A DNA stretch of 9,137 nucleotides from contig CAJXNF010000085.1 of assembly GCA_913056375.1 (NCBI GenBank), positions 1 to 9,137 on the forward strand, read 5' to 3'. A program made the position numbers and the translations under genes. Position 1 is the stretch's first letter, and each line of letters starts with the position of its first letter. Of the stretch, positions 1 to 6,853 are shown piece by piece. The notes beneath the pieces were generated by a model. The model made no database searches. It saw nothing but the letters and a program-made list of their open reading frames with translations, and had not been told where the DNA came from. This DNA comes from an uncultured Pseudomonadota bacterium. Its GTDB lineage: Bacteria; SAR324; NAC60-12.

Positions 1-2
1 AT

Positions 3-1553
3 CGAGGAAATGTCGGAGTGACGACAGAATTGGAGGTAAAGTGGGAAGACGACAAAGGTAACAAGGGCAAGCTTGATTTTGGACTTAACTATCAGCCGGG
101 TGATGCGGTCCCCTTCGATTCTGGATTGTCCTTGATGCTTGGGGAAGGAGAGTTGCTCGCTGGTGATAAATTCGAGATCAGTGCCACGACAGCAACGGTT
201 CGAGAGGCTAAGGACTTGGTGTTACGCCTTGGGGCAACTCGGGAAGGTGGAGGCCTCGAGATTCGGCGGGATAATAACATGGTTGAGGACTTGGTTCCAG
301 GACTTCGGATGGAAATCTTAGATTCCAGTGAAGAACCAATCACGATCTCAGTATCTGATAACACGGAGGTGGCCCGCGAGAGCATCATCAATTTTGTCGA
401 TGCTTACAACACATTCAATGCTACTGCGACTGAAGTGACCAAGTACGATGCTGCTACACAAACAGCAGCTCCCTTATTGAGCGATCGAAACGTGGCTCAG
501 ATGACCAATGAAATTGCAACAACAACCATTGGTTCGGTGCCTGGCTTACCACAGACAGATAACATGCTCTTCGCACTAGGAATTCGCATCAATGACAAAG
601 GTGTCATGTCTGTCGATGAGAACAAACTGGATGAGAAGATAGCAGAAAACTTCGAGCTGGTAGCCAACGTCTTTCGCAGTAATGGTGATTCTGACGCACC
701 GGGAGTAGCGTTTGTAGGCTTGACGGATAAGACACAGATTAATCCGGAAGGATACGATGTCGAAGTCAGTAAGGTGGCAACTAGAGGGACTTTAACAGGA
801 GGCTCGCTACCAGGCACAGTTCTGATCAACTCTAGCAACAATGCCTTCTATCTTTCGAGTGGCAACAAGCGTTCAGAGTTGATTGAGATTCGCGAGGGTA
901 CTTACACACCAGCATCACTGGCTCGTGAGATCCAATCGCAACTTCGCCAGGATCGGGTATTAGGAACACGCAGTATCCGAGTGGAAGTCAAAGAACAAGG
1001 CTTGCAGTTCATCTCTGACATCTACGGCTCCAAGTCGACCCTGGAGATTGAAGCAGGCGAAGAAAAGAGCCTCTCTGGGCTAGGATTAGGTATGTACGAT
1101 GCGAAAACCGGAGAAGATGTGGTCGGTACCATCGATGGTATTGAAGCAACGGGTCGAGGGCAGCTGCTGGTTGGAGCAGATGGAAGTGAGGCTGAGGGTC
1201 TACGGCTCTTCGTCACCCTCCCTGAAGATCAAGTCCAAGCCGGAGAGCCAGAAGCGAACGTGGTGGTGACCAAGGGAATTGCGGTGCAACTGAAAGACAT
1301 CCTAAGAAGAATCACTGACCCAGCTGGAGGAGACCTGAAGCAAGTGACGAATGACTTGAGTGAGCAGCTTCAATCTTATGACAAGCAGATCAAGACGCTC
1401 AATGAACGAATTAGTAATAAGCAGGAGTCCCTGCAGATCAAGTTTGCCAAATTGGATAACACGATGGGCCGTCTGAAGGCGCAGCAGAGTTATCTCACGC
1501 AGCAGTTGTCAGCTCTCAACGGCAGCAAAGGTGGCGAAAAGAAAGAGCAGTAG
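3..1553 (+). CDS. fliD: Flagellar filament cap protein FliD (HAP2), 5' partial
   Basis: FliD sits at the tip of the growing filament and directs flagellin assembly. The frame is open from base 3, so the GTG at 18 is probably internal and the N-terminal D0 part lies upstream of the window. Recognisable FliD C-terminal-domain blocks follow in order: FVDAYNTF (about base 393), a KYD...PLLSDRNV block (about 440-490), then GIRINDKGVMSVDENKLDE...VANVFR (about 580-680). A flagellin-IN-like stretch VVGTIDGIEATGRGQLLVG lies near 1120-1175. The end (about 1335-1520) is a Gln/Lys-rich helical segment, LKQVTNDLSEQLQSYDKQIK onward, typical of the FliD C-terminal coiled coil that contacts the hook-filament junction. 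Two fliS genes follow directly, the usual fliD-fliS order. Identity as FliD is firm; the true start cannot be seen. Confidence 0.93.
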   Translation, partial: RGNVGVTTELEVKWEDDKGNKGKLDFGLNYQPGDAVPFDSGLSLMLGEGELLAGDKFEISATTATVREAKDLVLRLGATREGGGLEIRRDNNMVEDLVPGLRMEILDSSEEPITISVSDNTEVARESIINFVDAYNTFNATATEVTKYDAATQTAAPLLSDRNVAQMTNEIATTTIGSVPGLPQTDNMLFALGIRINDKGVMSVDENKLDEKIAENFELVANVFRSNGDSDAPGVAFVGLTDKTQINPEGYDVEVSKVATRGTLTGGSLPGTVLINSSNNAFYLSSGNKRSELIEIREGTYTPASLAREIQSQLRQDRVLGTRSIRVEVKEQGLQFISDIYGSKSTLEIEAGEEKSLSGLGLGMYDAKTGEDVVGTIDGIEATGRGQLLVGADGSEAEGLRLFVTLPEDQVQAGEPEANVVVTKGIAVQLKDILRRITDPAGGDLKQVTNDLSEQLQSYDKQIKTLNERISNKQESLQIKFAKLDNTMGRLKAQQSYLTQQLSALNGSKGGEKKEQ

Positions 1554-1591
1554 TAGAGTAGGTTTGTGAACGTATCAACCCAAGGAAAGTC

Positions 1592-2122
1592 ATGAGTGCG
1601 TACGGGAAGTATCAGAACGCCTACAAGCGGGCTTCGGTCAATACGATGGACCAAAATAAGCTGATCGTGATGCTTTACGATGGGGCGATCAAGAATATTA
1701 CCTTCGGTGTCGAGCAGATGCGCCAGGGTAATGTAGAAAAGACTCACAATCACTTGGTCAAAAGTAAAAATATTATTGCTGAGTTGATGGCCTCGCTCAA
1801 CATGGATAAAGGTGGTGAGGTTGCCAAGAATCTGCGCTCGCTCTATAGCTACATGTTCGGGCAGTTGATTGAATCGAACATGAGCAAGAATCCTGAGCCT
1901 GCGTTGCTTGTCCGCAAACTGTTGATGGAATTGCGTGAGGCCTGGGTTGCCATTGGTAAGAAGAGCGCTGGAGTTCAGCCTGCCGCTGCTACTCCACAAC
2001 CGAATATGGGGCCACAACCGGGAATGGCGCCGCGTGCTGCGGCAGCACTGGGGGGAAGTCCACGGCCACAGCCAAGCAATCCAGCACAAGCGGGTGAGCG
2101 GAGAATCAATTTGAGAGGTTGA
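1592..2122 (+). CDS. fliS: Flagellar export chaperone FliS, with Pro/Gln/Ala-rich C-terminal extension
   Basis: FliS binds the C-terminus of flagellin in the cytoplasm, preventing early polymerisation and aiding export. The 176-residue product starts with the family pattern YGKYQNAYKRASVNTMDQNKLIVMLYDGAI (residues 4-33). It continues through the helical-bundle blocks HNHLVKSKNIIAELMASL (52-69) and VAKNLRSLYSYMFGQLIESN (77-96), ending at LLMELREAWVAI (110-121). Most FliS proteins stop near here. This one adds about 50 residues rich in Pro, Gln, Gly and Ala (127-168), then a basic end GERRINLRG. The ATG is supported by AAGGA at 1582-1586, five bases upstream. It begins 38 bases after fliD and is probably cotranscribed with it. 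The FliS identity is secure; the role of the extension is unknown. Confidence 0.93.
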   Translation: MSAYGKYQNAYKRASVNTMDQNKLIVMLYDGAIKNITFGVEQMRQGNVEKTHNHLVKSKNIIAELMASLNMDKGGEVAKNLRSLYSYMFGQLIESNMSKNPEPALLVRKLLMELREAWVAIGKKSAGVQPAAATPQPNMGPQPGMAPRAAAALGGSPRPQPSNPAQAGERRINLRG

Positions 2123-2246
2123 AGTAAAAAAATCCACCTTTCTTGTGAAGGAGTACTAAAGTTTTTCTCTAGAGAGACCGATAAAAGAAGCAGTGAAATT
2201 TTCTTCCAATCATTGTTTCTAAAAATTACGTCTCCTAGAGGACAGC
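2123..2246 (+). promoter_or_regulatory. fliS-fliS2 spacer with palindrome and unused Shine-Dalgarno-like site
   Basis: This 124-base spacer is longer than the other gaps in the block. It contains an AAGGAG at 2148-2153 with no start codon suitably placed after it. It also has a perfect 12-base palindrome, TCTCTAGAGAGA, at 2166-2177 directly after a T-run (2162-2166). No convincing -35/-10 pair was found. A regulator site, an mRNA element, or debris of a deleted gene are all possible. Only the palindrome and the spacing are seen directly. Confidence 0.3.
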
Positions 2247-2696
2247 ATGGCCCAGTTGCCGTACAAGAATTACAATCAGACAAAGATCCAAACTTCGGAT
2301 CAGTTGTCGCTGATTATTTTGCTATACGATGGACTGTCCCGCTTTTTGCGGAAGGGACAGCGCAAGATTGTCGAAAAAGATTACGAAGGAGCACATCACT
2401 ACCTGACACGTAGCCGTGACATCGTCAACGAGCTACTGGTCACCCTTCGAGTTGAGGAAGGTAACAAGGTTGCGCAGAACCTGCGCTCCCTATATGTGTT
2501 CATGATTGGTCGAATCATCGAAGCAAACCTGAAAAAGGATGCTGCGATAGTTGATGAAGTCCTGAAAGTCGCTCAGAATTTACGCGATGGCTGGACTCAA
2601 TTGAAAGATCAGCAAGCCCAACTGCGCCAGCAGAAGCATCAAACTTCTGCTAATGACGAGATCGTCAGACAGCGCAAGATTCGGCTGCACGGATGA
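2247..2696 (+). CDS. Second FliS-family flagellar chaperone
   Basis: The 149-residue product is a second, clearly different FliS-family protein. Matching blocks are DQLSLIILLYDGLSRFLRKGQ (residues 18-38), the counterpart of NKLIVMLYDG in the gene before, then EGAHHYLTRSRDIVNELLVTL (47-67), VAQNLRSLYVFMIGRIIEAN (75-94) and VAQNLRDGWTQL (108-119). A polar Gln/Lys tail follows and ends in RQRKIRLHG, resembling the end of the upstream FliS (ERRINLRG). The start is supported by AGAGGA at 2237-2242, five bases ahead of the ATG. Tandem but divergent copies suggest an old duplication with a split of clients, perhaps two flagellins, or flagellin plus another partner. It is the last gene before a gene-free stretch. 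FliS fold membership is confident; its specific client is inference. Confidence 0.88.
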   Translation: MAQLPYKNYNQTKIQTSDQLSLIILLYDGLSRFLRKGQRKIVEKDYEGAHHYLTRSRDIVNELLVTLRVEEGNKVAQNLRSLYVFMIGRIIEANLKKDAAIVDEVLKVAQNLRDGWTQLKDQQAQLRQQKHQTSANDEIVRQRKIRLHG

Positions 2697-2716
2697 GGTC
2701 TTTGACATGCTAATGG

Positions 2717-2737
2717 AGGCACCCAGGAGAGGTGCCT
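2717..2737. repeat. 7-bp inverted repeat after fliS2
   Basis: AGGCACC (2717-2723) pairs perfectly with GGTGCCT (2731-2737) across a 7-base loop, 20 bases after the fliS2 stop. No T-run follows on the plus strand, so it is not a textbook intrinsic terminator. It could protect the 3' end of the flagellar mRNA. If the minus-strand TnpB tail is real, it could instead be the subterminal hairpin of an IS200/IS605 right end. Confidence 0.35.
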
Positions 2738-2764
2738 GACCGAACCGCAGCTTGCCCACCATTC

Positions 2765-2813
2765 GGGTGCTCGCCTGCCGATGCCACAACCGAAATCTCT
2801 TCGGGAAGCATCC
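2765..2813. repeat. Nested hairpins in the GC-rich island
   Basis: GGGTGCT (2765-2771) can pair with AGCATCC (2807-2813) using one G-U pair. Inside it, CCGAA (2790-2794) pairs with TTCGG (2800-2804) around a 5-base loop. The nesting is visible by eye; no function is assigned. Confidence 0.3.
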
Positions 2814-3792
2814 CCACCAACTACTGACCCAGAACATCTCAAGTACTAATAGCGGGATCACCTAATTCTGTCTCGGAGTACTATATCTCTGCTTAGCTGA
2901 ATTGACTCACAGTGCAGTCCTGAGAAATACTCACTAGACTTTCAGCTACATTCGTTCTGAAGTTCTGTCTGTTGTCCTATTCTGAACAAGAGAATCAGAA
3001 GAGAAATTACCACAGGACTATGTGCGTTTTTTCTGTCTAAAGATGGAAGTAGAATCTTAATCTGAAATCAGTGAGTTAGAGTAGTTCAAGTTCTACCAAG
3101 ATCCTGAACACCTACCCAGCAAAGTTTTATGGAAAGAACTCTGATGTGGGATAGTAGAACTAAAATTTTCCTAAAAATATTATTTATCAGAATTTTTTGG
3201 AAAAAATCTATGAGATGTTACCTCGTAATATTTTCTGGAAAACACTTGGGAAAGCTATGCCAATAGCACTGAGTACCATACTTACTAAGGTTGATAGAGC
3301 TAAATCCTTCAAAAGATATAAGTAGAACTTAGTGTGTAATGAAAAATCAGATTTGAATTATTGGCTGTCTGGATAACTATTCCGAAGAAAAACTCAGCCA
3401 ATGGATTCTTGTAATGAAGTCTGATCTTTCTACTAATGGGACTTAGTATGTTCCTTCAGAGGAAATTTATAGGCCTACTTTTCAGGATAGAATTTTTTAT
3501 ATAATGTCAAAGCGATCATAATTAAGATGAAAAAAGTGAGCTGAAACACGAATCAATCTCTTAGCCAGTAAACTTTAGCTGGGAATAGAAAGCCAATAAA
3601 TTTTGATTTATAAAATAGTCTATAGCAGTACCTAATAATGTGATGATTAAATTAAAGTGAGATAATAGGGGTTAATTAGAAAATAAAGAATCCTCAATGA
3701 CAATAAAATTGATTTAGATGAGTCTTAGAAAATTTGTAATGCAGAGTTGCAGTGGACTGCTCGTTTTCCAGAGTAAGGAGTGTAAAATAAAT

Positions 3793-3817
3793 AGACTATA
3801 AGATCTCTGAATAGTCT
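3793..3817. repeat. 7-bp inverted repeat just upstream of the tRNA gene
   Basis: AGACTAT (3793-3799) and ATAGTCT (3811-3817) are perfect inverted repeats around an 11-base loop, ending 13 bases before the tRNA. It overlaps where the tRNA promoter or 5' leader should be, and a TATAAG at 3797-3802 could be a -10 element. It may be a leader hairpin or chance in AT-rich DNA. Confidence 0.25.
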
Positions 3818-3830
3818 CTACTGAATATAC

Positions 3831-3903
3831 GCTCCCATAGTTTAAGCGGATAAAACGTTGGATTCCTAATCCGAAGCTCTGGGTTCGAGTCCCGGTGGGA
3901 GCA
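3831..3903 (+). tRNA. tRNA-Arg (anticodon CCT)
   Basis: The full cloverleaf can be folded by hand. Acceptor stem GCTCCCA (3831-3837) pairs with TGGGAGC (3896-3902), and the discriminator is A3903. The D stem is GTTT/AAAC (3840-3843 with 3853-3856). The anticodon stem TTGGA/TCCGA (3858-3862, 3870-3874) encloses the loop TTCCTAA with anticodon CCT at 3865-3867. The T stem CTGGG/CCCGG (3879-3883, 3891-3895) encloses TTCGAGT. The variable loop is 4 bases. CCT decodes AGG, hence arginine. The 3' CCA is not encoded, so it must be added after transcription. Confidence 0.96.
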
Positions 3904-3980
3904 CTCTCAGCCAAAGTAGTAATGAACCAAATTCAGTGGGGAAATGAATCGCCATTTAAATCTTTAGGTGGAGAACCGTC

Positions 3981-4820
3981 ATGAAGATTCGCTTGCAGCG
4001 AGCATGGATATTCGCTCTAGCAGCACTAGGATTAGCTGAAGTTGCCCAGGCACAGGTAGCAACTCCTTATCTTTCAAGTAATCGTAGTCATATTAATCCA
4101 GTTGGAGCAGTCTGGAGAGAGACTGGAAACCTACGTTACAACATGTTGGATGCAGGAAATGTTGCCAAACAAGATGTGGGTTTCTCGCTAATCGGAGAAA
4201 GTGCTGGAGGTGAAGTTGATTTTGTCATTAGCGAAACAGTTGATGGGGGCGCAAATTCAACCAACGGGACTGGATTCCGAGGTGGGTTCAAGGTAGGTGA
4301 ATCGTTCGCAATTGGCTATGGAATGGGAACCTACAGTGGTGATGTTTCTAATGAAACGAGTGACTTAGGTCTGGGGCTGAAGTTTTTCGATAATATCTAT
4401 GCGAGCTTCCTTTCGCAAGATGGTAAGGCAGGAGATGACAGTTACTCAGTTGCTGGTCTTGGGCTCGGCATTGTTTCAGGCAATCCGACAGACCTGCAGT
4501 GGAAGTTTGAGTATGCCAGTCTATCAGCTTCGGAAGATGCCTATTCTAAATCGTTGACAGTGATTGAGGCCAAGACCAACGAGTTGAATTTCTTCCTCGA
4601 AATGGATGATGGCAAGAACTATGACCAGCAATTACTTGGGCTCGGATGGGAGTATCCAGATAGTTGGGCCTTTGGTGTTGGCATGTTCAGTCGAGACTCT
4701 GAGAGTGGCTTCAAATTCACGATTGGCTACAATTACAAGAATGTATCCAGATTAAGTAGTGGAGGTTCCCAACCTCAACAGCAGCAGCAAGAACCACCAC
4801 CAGAAGAACAGACCCAGTAA
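3981..4820 (+). CDS. Signal-peptide protein of unknown function, possibly outer-membrane or periplasmic
   Basis: I do not recognise a family. The 279-residue product opens with a clear Sec signal peptide: basic MKIRLQR, a hydrophobic core WIFALAALGLAEV, and a probable cut after VAQA (residue 24). The mature part is rich in Gly, Ser, Asp and aromatic residues. It has alternating stretches such as FAIGYGMGTYSGDV, LGLGLKFFDNIYASFLS, WAFGVGMFSRD and FKFTIGYNYK, suggesting beta-strands and possibly a small outer-membrane barrel. The last 20 residues are a low-complexity Gln/Pro/Glu tail (PQQQQQEPPPEEQTQ). A barrel would normally end in an aromatic residue, so a tailed barrel or a soluble periplasmic protein are both open. 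The start is supported by AGGTGGAG at 3966-3973, seven bases before the ATG. mnmD follows after 25 bases. Confidence 0.8.
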   Translation: MKIRLQRAWIFALAALGLAEVAQAQVATPYLSSNRSHINPVGAVWRETGNLRYNMLDAGNVAKQDVGFSLIGESAGGEVDFVISETVDGGANSTNGTGFRGGFKVGESFAIGYGMGTYSGDVSNETSDLGLGLKFFDNIYASFLSQDGKAGDDSYSVAGLGLGIVSGNPTDLQWKFEYASLSASEDAYSKSLTVIEAKTNELNFFLEMDDGKNYDQQLLGLGWEYPDSWAFGVGMFSRDSESGFKFTIGYNYKNVSRLSSGGSQPQQQQQEPPPEEQTQ

Positions 4821-4845
4821 GGAGTAGATCCAACACTAGCCTCTG

Positions 4846-5535
4846 ATGACAGAGCCGCTTGACTGGAGCGATGGAGTTCCTTGGTCTGAAAGATTTGAGG
4901 ACATTTATTATTCTCGGAGTGATGGTCTAGCAGAGAGTCGATACGTCTTTCTGCAAGGGAATCGTGTGTCCGAAAGATGGCAGCAAAAAAATATTTTTCG
5001 TATTGGTGAGGCTGGATTTGGGACAGGCTTGAATTTTTTGGCTACCTGGCAGCTGTGGCGGGAAACCCGAACTCAGGATAGCTGGTTATATTTTGAATCG
5101 ATTGAGGGATTTCCACTAGATCGAGAGCAGTTGAAGTTAATCCACCAAGAGTGGAAAGAACTGAAAGCTCTCTCGAAAATGCTCCTGGCTGCAAAGCATT
5201 TGAGCAGTAAATTACTTCCTGATTGGCAGGAGTGGCCGGAAGAAAGGATTACGTTAAGGTTGCATCACGCAGAGGTATTGCCAGCGCTGCGAGTCATGCA
5301 ATCAAACCAAGTTGATGCCTGGTTTCTGGATGGGTTCAGTCCCAAAAAGAATCCAGAGATGTGGACAAGGGATGTTTTGCGAGAAGTGGCTCGGATCACT
5401 TGTCCTGAAGGAACCTGTGCTACCTACACGGCAGCCAGTCATGTGAGAAAGGGTCTGGAAGACTCTGGCTTTGTTATGAAGAAGATCAAAGGCTTCGCGC
5501 AAAAACGCGAGATGTTACATGGATGTAAATTGTAA
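4846..5535 (+). CDS. mnmD: tRNA 5-aminomethyl-2-thiouridine methyltransferase MnmD (stand-alone MnmC N-domain)
   Basis: This SAM-dependent methyltransferase family converts nm5(s2)U34 to mnm5(s2)U34 in the tRNA wobble position. The 229-residue product matches the methyltransferase half of MnmC throughout: SERFEDIYYSRSDGLAESRY (14-33), the SAM-binding GEAGFGTGLNF (54-64), ESIEGFPL (84-91), DAWFLDGFSPKKNPEMW (157-173), TYTAASHVRKGLEDSGF (193-209) and GFAQKREML (216-224). It stops there, so the FAD-dependent oxidoreductase half of bifunctional MnmC is absent and the protein is the MnmD type. The ATG is the first start after an in-frame TAG at 4837. The only Shine-Dalgarno-like sequence, AAGGAG at 4819-4824, overlaps the preceding stop and is about 21 bases away, so translation may be weak or coupled. 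The next gene starts 12 bases downstream. Confidence 0.9.
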   Translation: MTEPLDWSDGVPWSERFEDIYYSRSDGLAESRYVFLQGNRVSERWQQKNIFRIGEAGFGTGLNFLATWQLWRETRTQDSWLYFESIEGFPLDREQLKLIHQEWKELKALSKMLLAAKHLSSKLLPDWQEWPEERITLRLHHAEVLPALRVMQSNQVDAWFLDGFSPKKNPEMWTRDVLREVARITCPEGTCATYTAASHVRKGLEDSGFVMKKIKGFAQKREMLHGCKL

Positions 5536-5547
5536 AAGAGTTAGAGC

Positions 5548-6819
5548 ATGGCTCGGGTCTGGGTTCTGGGCGTGGGATCGTTTGCCCATGCGATGGCACA
5601 AATTTGTCGGGAAGATGGTGCAGAAGTCCATACTTATCTGACTCGAAACTATGGCCACTATGGAGCTTCTCTTTGCGGGGAAGTTTATGAGGCCCGGAGG
5701 CATCCGCAACTGCTAACGCTCTTTGACAAACATCCACCAGATCTAGTGATCCCAATGTCAATCGATTGGCAAACCCAATCATGGGGACCTGATTTGGTAC
5801 AGCGGGGTATCCCCATTCTCTCTCCGGTTAGAGAAGCTACTCGATTGGAGGTTGATCGGGATTTCGCAATGCGGCTCTGTGAGCAATACGGTATCCCAAT
5901 ACCACGTAGTCACTACGCTAGAAATCGTTTGGAGGCTGAAGAGATTCTTCGCAATGATCCAAGGCCTTATGTACTGAAAAATCCGATTTGTTCACCTTTC
6001 AGTCCAGTCCATACGATTGTTTGCGAAACGGTAGAGGATACTTGGGGATGGATAAGATGTGTTGATTACGCAGAAGGACTCTTTCTCCAGGAATATCTGG
6101 GAAATGTAGAAGCAGGCCACTTCGTTTTCGTGAGCAATGGCGAAATTATTAGCCAGATCAGTAATCAGGAGTACAAGCGGGCTTTCACAGGGAACATGGG
6201 GCCTGTCGCTGGAGCTCCCTTAGGAGGGATTGTTGAGCAGGATCCTGCAGATCGATATGGATTGGCAAAAGATTTAATTCATCCACTGCAACCGTGGCTA
6301 AAGAAAGTGAACTTTCACGGTCCGTTGCAAGTCACTGCAATGAGGCAACAAGACCGCTGGGTACCGATTGAATATAATGTGAGAATGGGAGTGACGTCCG
6401 GTGCTCTCTGGTTACGCATGTTAGAAAATCCAGTAAAGACGTTGTGTGAGGTAGCTAATAACCAGGCGGTCAAAACCAAATGGCGAGATTCTATCCAAGC
6501 AGGAGGAACACTTACACTGGCTGGATATGGTTATCCTTACATTGTGGAAGATGTACCGCCACTACCAGTGCGAATAGAAGGAGAGATAGACTGTGATCTC
6601 TGGTGGAATGAAGTCCGATCAGATTCACTAGGTATCTACACAGAATCTCATAAGGGCCTAGATAAAGGGCATCGAATCGCCGATGTGAATGGCCTTGGGA
6701 AAACTGTTGAAGAGGCACTACAGAGTGCATATCAAAACATAAGTAAACTTCACTGTTTACATAGTTATTTTCGAACCGATGTTGGTCAAACTCTTTGGCC
6801 AATTGGTGTCGGCTTTTGA
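5548..6819 (+). CDS. Divergent PurD-family (GARS-like) ATP-grasp ligase
   Basis: The 423-residue length and overall order match phosphoribosylamine-glycine ligase (PurD). There is an N-terminal nucleotide-fold domain (1-100), the ATP-grasp domain (about 101-285) and the C-terminal domain ending in HCLHSYFRTDVGQTLW (402-417), the counterpart of the FYRxDIG end of PurD. Also retained are DFAMRLCEQYGIP (105-117), YVLKNP with a candidate ATP-binding Lys144, LFLQEYL (178-184), EYKRAFTGNMGP (208-219) and PIEYNVRMG (273-281). However, the N-terminal GxGGREHA is VGSFAHA here, GPNTGGMG is GPVAGAPLGG, and RFGDPETQ is RMGVTSGAL. These are phosphoribosylamine-, glycine- or metal-contact regions in PurD, so canonical activity is doubtful. 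It probably couples ATP to a different carboxylate-amine ligation. A short AAGAG at 5536-5540 precedes the ATG. It is likely cotranscribed with mnmD. Confidence 0.82.
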   Translation: MARVWVLGVGSFAHAMAQICREDGAEVHTYLTRNYGHYGASLCGEVYEARRHPQLLTLFDKHPPDLVIPMSIDWQTQSWGPDLVQRGIPILSPVREATRLEVDRDFAMRLCEQYGIPIPRSHYARNRLEAEEILRNDPRPYVLKNPICSPFSPVHTIVCETVEDTWGWIRCVDYAEGLFLQEYLGNVEAGHFVFVSNGEIISQISNQEYKRAFTGNMGPVAGAPLGGIVEQDPADRYGLAKDLIHPLQPWLKKVNFHGPLQVTAMRQQDRWVPIEYNVRMGVTSGALWLRMLENPVKTLCEVANNQAVKTKWRDSIQAGGTLTLAGYGYPYIVEDVPPLPVRIEGEIDCDLWWNEVRSDSLGIYTESHKGLDKGHRIADVNGLGKTVEEALQSAYQNISKLHCLHSYFRTDVGQTLWPIGVGF

Positions 6820-6826
6820 GCAAATA

Positions 6827-6853
6827 AGTAGGTTATAACCCTACTAAATTTTT
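6827..6853 (+). terminator. Probable intrinsic terminator of the mnmD operon
   Basis: AGTAGG (6827-6832) pairs with CCTACT (6840-6845) around TTATAAC, followed by AAATTTTT. It begins eight bases after the stop of the PurD-like gene. The stem is short and not GC-rich, so efficiency may be modest. Confidence 0.45.

Larger units (their letters stand above)
2710..2820 (-). pseudogene. Possible decayed TnpB C-terminal tail
   Basis: On the minus strand a 36-codon stretch lies between an upstream in-frame TAG (complement of 2821-2823) and its own TAG (complement of 2710-2712). It reads LVGMLPEEISVVASAGEHPN then GGQAAVRSGTSPGCLH. The NGGQAAVRSGT part resembles the NACGE-x-VRPGT-type sequence that follows the zinc ribbon in many IS200/IS605 TnpB proteins. 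It is GC-richer than the following intergenic DNA, as expected of a foreign scrap. There is no start codon context and no other TnpB part nearby. The match is short, so this is a weak call. Confidence 0.2.
2697..3830. other. Gene-free, AT-rich stretch
   Basis: No open frame here has both a family resemblance and a credible start. Stops are dense in all frames from about 2860 to 3830. The first 120 bases are noticeably richer in G and C and contain hairpins and a possible transposase-tail relic (see the entries at 2710-2820 and 2717-2737). The rest is AT-rich, with scattered weak hairpins: TTCTGA/TCAGAA at 2980-3000, T6/A6 at 3193-3206, and TTCCT/AGGAA at 3451-3464. A 66-codon open frame on the minus strand near 3714-3914 runs across the tRNA and is not a gene. 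Confidence 0.6.

Noticed and set aside
1490..2137. A 215-codon open frame on the minus strand across the end of fliD and all of fliS
   Set aside because: It lies antisense to two well-recognised flagellar genes, its product has no family character, and the plus-strand frames fully explain the sequence.
2213..2413. Plus-strand open frame overlapping the start of fliS2
   Set aside because: It is in a different frame from a clear FliS protein with its own ribosome binding site.
2702..2707. TTGACA as a promoter -35 after fliS2
   Set aside because: No acceptable -10 sequence follows at 16-18 bases and there is no gene downstream on that strand for over 1 kb.
3042..3330. Three copies of AGTAGAA as a possible spaced repeat or CRISPR-like array
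   Set aside because: The copies are only seven bases, unevenly spaced (about 100 and 170 bases), with no repeat-spacer structure and no cas gene.
3831..3903. tRNA-Arg as the attachment site of an integrated island
   Set aside because: I saw no second copy of the tRNA 3' end in the window and no integrase gene.
5486..5782. Minus-strand open frame over the mnmD/purD-like junction
   Set aside because: It overlaps two recognised genes and its product has no family resemblance.
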